Shown: positions 7,007 to 10,582 of the stretch, piece by piece
Layout of the letters: each line of letters opens with the position of its first letter
Numbering within the stretch: the stretch's first letter is position 1
Assembly: GCA_020696885.1 (NCBI GenBank)
Contig: JAJFMS010000040.1
Location: 1 to 10,582 of the forward strand
Direction: 5' to 3'
DNA length: 10,582 bases
From: Armatimonadota bacterium
Lineage (GTDB): Bacteria; Armatimonadota; SYMT01
Position numbers and translations under genes: made by a program
The notes under the pieces: model-generated
What the model was told of the DNA's origin: nothing
Seen by the model: only the letters and a program-made list of their open reading frames with translations
Databases searched by the model: none

Positions 7007-7307
7007 GGCCCGCTGGATCGCGGGACTCCTGGCAATCAGGCGATTGCTAGGGTGAAGGACCCGGGAGGGCATTAACCCTGCGGACCGCGAGAGCTGCACC
7101 GGCCAGTCGAAGGAGTCCGGCGATCCAGCAGGCCGGTAGCTCTCGGGGGGCTGCCGGGCTGACTCCAGAACTGCCCTGAATGCGCTTCGGAACCAGGAAG
7201 CGGTTCCGGCTGACTGACAGGAGTCCCGCTGTCAGGCGGGCGAGCGATCGTCCTACGCTGGCCTTACTAAAGGCCGGCCTGACAGCCGGACTCCTGTCAA
7301 TCTGGCG
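7007..7307. repeat. Cluster of four related ~35-bp units forming two long inverted repeats
   Basis: Four units share the core GGACTCCT. U1 is 7007-7042 (+), U2 7099-7134 (-), U3 7206-7239 (-) and U4 7275-7307 (+). U1 and U4 match at 18 of 20 positions over 7023-7042 and 7288-7307. U1 and U2 share the left module GGCC(C/T)GCTGGATCGC; U3 and U4 share CCTGACAGC. U1/U2 therefore form an inverted repeat with 27-nt arms (7004-7030 with 7111-7137, 25 of 27 paired). U3/U4 form one with 23-nt arms (7215-7237 with 7277-7299, 22 of 23) around a loop that has its own GGCCTT/AAGGCC hairpin. A further 7-bp hairpin is at 7188-7208, and a competing pairing joins 7089-7104 with 7131-7144. No gene in the segment is credible. 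The arrangement resembles clustered REP/BIME-type repeats; no family is recognised. Confidence 0.75.
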
Positions 7308-7319
7308 CTGGGCGGGCAA

Positions 7320-7344
7320 AGGGACGGGAGCGGACTTCGTCCCT
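7320..7344 (-). terminator. Hairpin downstream of the second GH1-like gene, weak terminator candidate
   Basis: A 7-bp stem (7320-7326 with 7338-7344) encloses an 11-nt loop, 25 nt beyond the stop codon in the direction of transcription. On the minus strand TTTGCCC follows directly. The short stem and short T run make this a modest candidate. Confidence 0.4.
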
Positions 7345-7369
7345 CGCGGGTAACCGCCGTTGTCGTAGA

Positions 7370-8491
7370 CTACGCCGCCAGGCGTTCGGCTGATGGCCGC
7401 GAGGTAACCTCACGCACCGCCTGGGCGACGGCAGGATCCCAGTGACGTGTGCGGGCGGCATCATCCGGGTCCCAGGTTACCCACGAGCCAGGGGCGGGCT
7501 TCCCCCAATCGAAGTCCCCGAGCGTGAGGATCGGTGCCCAGGTCACGGCGCTGACGTCCGCGCCCGCGGCGTTGGCAAGCCGCACCTGCTCGTCGATCAG
7601 GCCCAGCCACGCGGCCACGGTGTGGCAGTGTGAGAAGTGGCAGTTGCCGGTCTCCCCGATGATCAGCTCCTGGTCCGGGAAGTGGCGTCGCGCCTCCAGC
7701 AGCAGGCGGTGGAGCGGCCAGCCCTGCTCCTCGCCCCAGTTGTTGTAGAAGTTGAGCCCCACGATCTGCAGCAGGTCCGGCCGGCCGCCCCACTCATCGC
7801 TGCCGGTCTCCCGCACCGCCACCGGGTCCGGGCGGCCCAGCAGCGTGCTGAATGGGCGGCTCTGGTCGAGTAAGCTCACGTGCGGGTGCCAGGCCCACGG
7901 CTCGTTGAGGGCGATCTTCGCCTGCGGATCGGCCCCCCGGATCGCCCGGGACATGGCCACCAGCATCCGGCCCACCACGGAGTACATCTTCCACCAGGAC
8001 CGCTTCTGCCCTTGCCGCGCTGGCCACCACCGGCCCCAGTCGCTCATCATGGCGGTCCAGTAGCCGCTCTCCACTACCGGCACGTACGCCGCGAACCGCC
8101 CCCGGTACCGTTCGGCCACCGCTCCCGCAAACCCGGCCATCAGGTCCACCACCCGACCGCTCCAGAGGTCGTCCTCCGTCAGCCACGGCAGCCACTCGTA
8201 ATGGCATAGGGAGAGGTAGACGTCGCCATCGCTCACGGCTGCGAGCCGGTCCAGGTGGGACCAGTCATAACGCCCCGCCTCCGGGAACGACTTCGCCAGC
8301 CACGCGCCATCCCGGAAGAGAGAGAGCCCGAACTCCTCCCGAAACAGCCGGTAGTCCGCTTCGAGCTGCGCCGCGTGGCCGGTGATCTCCAACTGGTGGA
8401 AGTTCAGCTCCTGCTTCCAATCCGGCGACCAGCCGCGAATGTGCCCGGCATCGAACGCACCGGCGAGGGTCCAGGGAGTCACGGCGGGCAT
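7370..8491 (-). CDS. GH1-like (clan GH-A) TIM-barrel protein, divergent paralogue lacking the acid/base Asn
   Basis: The 373-residue protein has no signal peptide and resembles the neighbouring gene at 8691-10004 throughout. Shared anchors are GH..QLEADYR (38-48), RYDWSHLDRL (74-83), LCHYEW (95-100), a glutamate at the end of strand 4 (E141 in VPVVES), VGLNFYN (244-250) and IIGETGN with E280 as likely nucleophile. LCHY corresponds to the His-containing substrate loop of GH1 enzymes, and IGE to their IxENG. The asparagine that normally precedes the acid/base glutamate is Val140 here, and a NEPW motif appears instead in the next strand (196-199). Catalysis may therefore be altered or lost. The frame is open upstream to 8812, but AAGGAG placed 6 nt before the ATG at 8491, and the absence of conserved sequence before it, decide the start. 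Glycoside hydrolase-like fold: likely. Substrate: unknown. Confidence 0.8.
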   Translation of the reverse strand: MPAVTPWTLAGAFDAGHIRGWSPDWKQELNFHQLEITGHAAQLEADYRLFREEFGLSLFRDGAWLAKSFPEAGRYDWSHLDRLAAVSDGDVYLSLCHYEWLPWLTEDDLWSGRVVDLMAGFAGAVAERYRGRFAAYVPVVESGYWTAMMSDWGRWWPARQGQKRSWWKMYSVVGRMLVAMSRAIRGADPQAKIALNEPWAWHPHVSLLDQSRPFSTLLGRPDPVAVRETGSDEWGGRPDLLQIVGLNFYNNWGEEQGWPLHRLLLEARRHFPDQELIIGETGNCHFSHCHTVAAWLGLIDEQVRLANAAGADVSAVTWAPILTLGDFDWGKPAPGSWVTWDPDDAARTRHWDPAVAQAVREVTSRPSAERLAA

Positions 8492-8497
8492 TGGCAT

Positions 8498-8503
8498 CTC
8501 CTT
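8498..8503 (-). promoter_or_regulatory. Ribosome binding site that decides the start of the second GH1-like gene
   Basis: AAGGAG on the minus strand abuts the ATG at 8497-8495 with no spacing and lies 6 nt upstream of the ATG at 8491-8489. The second ATG is therefore the start, although both are in frame. Confidence 0.7.
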
Positions 8504-8553
8504 AGCATGGGGCGGTGTGGGATCAGGTGCGCGGCGGGCTAGCGGGGCGAGGC

Positions 8554-8627
8554 GTGGTGGAGTAATGGAGTAGTGGAATGATGGGTGGCGGAGCCGCCCT
8601 TCGGCCGCGATTGCAACACTCCACCAC
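8554..8627. repeat. Inverted repeat GTGGTGGAGT/ACTCCACCAC between the two GH1-like genes
   Basis: Perfect 10-bp arms (8554-8563 and 8618-8627) enclose a 54-bp loop that contains the smaller self-complementary GGCGGAGCCGCC (8587-8598). The left part is a run of related GTGGAGT/ATGGAGT words. The element fills much of the 199-bp gap between two genes on the same strand. It could slow or end transcription from the upstream gene, or be a dispersed repeat. No T run follows either arm. Confidence 0.45.
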
Positions 8628-8690
8628 ACCACTACCCCGCAACGCGCGAGATGGCCCGCCATGCTCCTCGCGCCTCCATCCGCGCGTGGT

Positions 8691-10004
8691 TCATGCTGCC
8701 TGCGGCACCGTATTGTCCGCCCGCTGGCTGCCGGGCGTCTGGCGCTCCCACTCTTCCGCGTGCTTGCGGACTTCTGCGAGGTCCACGCGGCCGAACTCGT
8801 GGCCCAGGGCATCCGGGTCCACCTGCTCGGGCTGGTCCAGGAGTTGGATCCAGCGTTTCAGCTCCTGGATGTAGGGATCGCAGGCGCAGCGCTCGCACGT
8901 GGAGTGGTCAGGCACGTCGAACATCCCGATCTTGGCCCACTCGCCGCTGTTCCAGTCCGGCATGTCCACGCAGGGGAAGAGGCAGACGCCCTGCAGGTCC
9001 ACGCCGGAGAGGATCGCCTTCATTGACTCCTCCATCGTCATCCGGAGCCACTCGTCGCGGTGGTCCTGGAAGCCGCTCGTCTCGCCGATGATGATCGGGC
9101 GGTGATACCGCTCCCAGGCGTAGAGCAGCAGCTCGGAGAGCGGCTTGCGGCGCGGATCGCGGGGGCCGAGCACTTCGCGAGACTGATCCGCGTTCATCTG
9201 CGCCTGGCTGAAGTGGTAGCAGTTCACGCCCACGATATCGAGGATTTCCGGCGAGCCCCCGAGCTCCGGGTTGAGGCGCCCGTAGAGCATGTCCCACGCT
9301 TCGTAGGCTTTGTCGTAAGCCTCGCGGTACGCCTCGTCGGCCATGTCCGGGCGGTCGGCCGGCGGGACCGCGTGGATGATCGGGTCTACGTGGACCATCC
9401 GCGCGTCGGGAATCACCTCGCGGATCGCCTTCGACCCTTCGATCGCCATCCGGCAGAGGGCGCGCTTGAATTCGTCATAGCGCCCTTTGGCAAACGGGAA
9501 CATCCACTCCATGTCCGTCCCGCCGCCGGCGAAGAACGTGATCTCGTTCACCGGGGTGAAGAACCGCGTGCCTTCGGCGCGGGTGCAGACGCGCTCGGCG
9601 GCGGCGCGGCAGTAGTCCTTGAACCGCTCCAGGCAGTCGTCGGAAAACGGATCGCAGCCGTCCGGGAAGCCGTAATGGCAGAGGTCCCAGATCGGCGTGA
9701 TGTGGCACGCTTCCGCGGCGTCGAGGAACGGATCGACGCTCGACCAATCGTACTTCCCACCTCCGCGGTCGACCATCGGCCAGCGGATGCCCTCGCGGAT
9801 CGTCCCGATGCCCAGCTCTTCCAGGCGACGGTAGTCCTGCTCCAAATGCCGGTCGTGGCCGGTCAGCGCGACGTAGTCCTTGCGCTCGCCGTCCTTCCAG
9901 ACGAAGGTCGAGCACTCGAAGCCCGCCATGAAGAAGGTGGGGAAGATCCCCTCCCCGCCCTGCTTTCGCCCGGGCCTCGCACCATCCCGACGCTTCTGGT
10001 CCAT
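8691..10004 (-). CDS. GH1-like (clan GH-A) glycoside hydrolase family protein
   Basis: The 437-residue protein shows the landmarks of GH1-type beta-glycosidase barrels in order. These are FMAGFECS near the N-terminus (25-32), an HLEQDYRRLEELGIGTIREGIRW block (53-75), KYDWSSVD (84-91), LCHYGFPD (108-115, the equivalent of the GH1 HWDLP loop) and FTPVNEI with N153 and the acid/base E154. VGVNCYHF (258-265) and IIIGETS with the probable nucleophile E308 follow. Standard GH1 enzymes have NEP and ENG, so this is a divergent branch. From memory it resembles the GH1-like domains that occur alone or fused to sugar-nucleotide reductases. It has no signal peptide and is probably cytoplasmic. A C-X2-C-X-C motif (C370, C373, C375) is unusual for the fold. 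GGAG lies 8 nt upstream of the ATG. It follows the PhyH gene by 106 bp and precedes its paralogue by 199 bp on the same strand. The substrate is not predictable. Confidence 0.85.
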   Translation of the reverse strand: MDQKRRDGARPGRKQGGEGIFPTFFMAGFECSTFVWKDGERKDYVALTGHDRHLEQDYRRLEELGIGTIREGIRWPMVDRGGGKYDWSSVDPFLDAAEACHITPIWDLCHYGFPDGCDPFSDDCLERFKDYCRAAAERVCTRAEGTRFFTPVNEITFFAGGGTDMEWMFPFAKGRYDEFKRALCRMAIEGSKAIREVIPDARMVHVDPIIHAVPPADRPDMADEAYREAYDKAYEAWDMLYGRLNPELGGSPEILDIVGVNCYHFSQAQMNADQSREVLGPRDPRRKPLSELLLYAWERYHRPIIIGETSGFQDHRDEWLRMTMEESMKAILSGVDLQGVCLFPCVDMPDWNSGEWAKIGMFDVPDHSTCERCACDPYIQELKRWIQLLDQPEQVDPDALGHEFGRVDLAEVRKHAEEWERQTPGSQRADNTVPQAA

Positions 10005-10110
10005 GCACCGGTCTCCGTTGACGTGAATTCAGATCGCCAACGGTTTACCTGCCGGTCTCCCATACCAAACGCAGTTGGGCCGATTGTAGTGTCCCAGTGG
10101 TCGGATGTCG

Positions 10111-10582
10111 TCAGCCGGAGGCTGCCAGGGACTGCCGCTGCTGCTCCAGCGCCGCCAGGTAGCGGGCATGGGCAACCTCGTCGCGGCGGCAGCTGACGCC
10201 TTCCAGCACCATTGCGAAGGCCCGGCGTTGCCGATCCCGAGAGCGGTTTGCCTCGGCGCGATGGACCGTCATCCCATGATGCACGACGGCGTCTCCCGGC
10301 TGGAGCTGCACGGTCACCTCACCGGCTTTGTCCGCGTCGCCGTAATCCGTGATGCCCTGCGAGAACCCGAGGACGCTGGACCGCCCGTGGGGGCGCAGCC
10401 CCGCCCGGTGAGAGCCCGGCAGGTAGCGAAGGCAGCCGTTCCCCGCGTCGACCGGCTCCAGCGCCACCCAGATCGTCAGCACGTGGGGAGGCGTCAGGTT
10501 GAAGTAGTAGTTGTCCTGGTGCGGCGGGGTGGGCGCCTCTTCGCCGGGCGGCTTGTTGAACCACTCCGGCTCGTGACAGCGA
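10111..10582 (-). CDS. Phytanoyl-CoA dioxygenase (PhyH) family protein, 5' part outside the window
   Basis: About 156 C-terminal residues are present; the frame enters from the right edge and ends at TGA 10113-10111. PhyH-family proteins are Fe(II)/2-oxoglutarate-dependent oxygenases that hydroxylate varied small molecules, lipids or secondary metabolites. The fragment shows the metal site: an HxD motif (HQD, residues 21-23 of the visible part) and a distal histidine in the TVHRAEANRS block (H107). An RRAF segment follows (119-122), where the family keeps an arginine for the 2-oxoglutarate carboxylate. GNGCLRYLPGSH (48-58) and LQPGDAVVHHG (93-103) are further typical blocks. It lies upstream of the GH1-like genes on the same strand. 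Family members are numerous and differ widely in substrate, so no specific reaction can be given, and 'phytanoyl-CoA' should not be taken as the substrate. Confidence 0.88.
   Translation of the reverse strand, partial: RCHEPEWFNKPPGEEAPTPPHQDNYYFNLTPPHVLTIWVALEPVDAGNGCLRYLPGSHRAGLRPHGRSSVLGFSQGITDYGDADKAGEVTVQLQPGDAVVHHGMTVHRAEANRSRDRQRRAFAMVLEGVSCRRDEVAHARYLAALEQQRQSLAASG

Noticed and set aside
7007..7307. CRISPR array or tRNA cluster as an explanation for the repeats
   Set aside because: Units alternate in orientation, spacing is irregular (57-72 bp) and units differ in modules. No tRNA arms or anticodon loop can be drawn.
7047..7319. Minus-strand frame of 90 codons across the repeat cluster
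   Set aside because: It simply translates the inverted repeats, and has no family resemblance and no good ribosome binding site.
8492..8812. In-frame upstream extension of the second GH1-like gene (would give 480 residues)
   Set aside because: It overlaps the 3' end of the first GH1-like gene and translates the intergenic repeat. The well-spaced AAGGAG before the ATG at 8491 marks the real start.
10083..10088. TACAAT on the minus strand as a -10 box for the first GH1-like gene
   Set aside because: No acceptable -35 lies 16-18 bp upstream; a single hexamer is not enough to call a promoter.

Overview
The window is a GC-rich stretch of a bacterial chromosome. The best taxonomic clue is the pseudopilin at 5568-6305. 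It has a GFTLIE methylation site, a following [16 protein letters not shown] stretch and a C-terminal H-X9-DG motif (DUF1559 architecture). From memory, this version is typical of Armatimonadota rather than the Planctomycetes form, so I infer Armatimonadota with moderate confidence. Long non-coding gaps with palindromic repeats, and genes mostly in ones and twos, fit a free-living environmental heterotroph.

Left part (1-2752): a secreted protein of unknown function runs off the left edge on the minus strand. It is divergent from fucI, an intact L-fucose/D-arabinose isomerase gene. fucI ends at a strong hairpin and is followed by a 165-bp palindromic repeat of the GTCATTGCGAG...(C)GCAATGAC type.

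Middle (2753-5426): dacB (PBP4-type D-Ala-D-Ala carboxypeptidase/endopeptidase, peptidase family S13) and an enolase-superfamily dipeptide epimerase are divergent, with only 40 bp between their start codons. Together they suggest murein trimming outside the cell and reuse of the released Ala-Glu dipeptide inside it. A long hairpin follows the epimerase.

Pilin region (5427-7369): a small lipoprotein gene and the pseudopilin gene form a minus-strand pair. Upstream of them lies about 760 bp without a convincing gene. It comprises a relatively AT-rich leader and promoter zone with palindromes, then a cluster of four related ~35-bp units in +,-,-,+ orientation that form two long inverted repeats.

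Right part (7370-10582), all on the minus strand: the 3' part of a phytanoyl-CoA dioxygenase (PhyH)-family gene comes first in transcription order, then two divergent paralogues of a GH1-like (clan GH-A) TIM-barrel protein. The first paralogue keeps the asparagine before the acid/base glutamate and the second does not. The grouping suggests carbohydrate or glycoside processing, but the substrate cannot be read from the sequence.

I see no tRNA, rRNA, CRISPR array, transposase, integrase or phage gene. The most unusual items are the four-unit repeat cluster and the diverging GH1-like pair.
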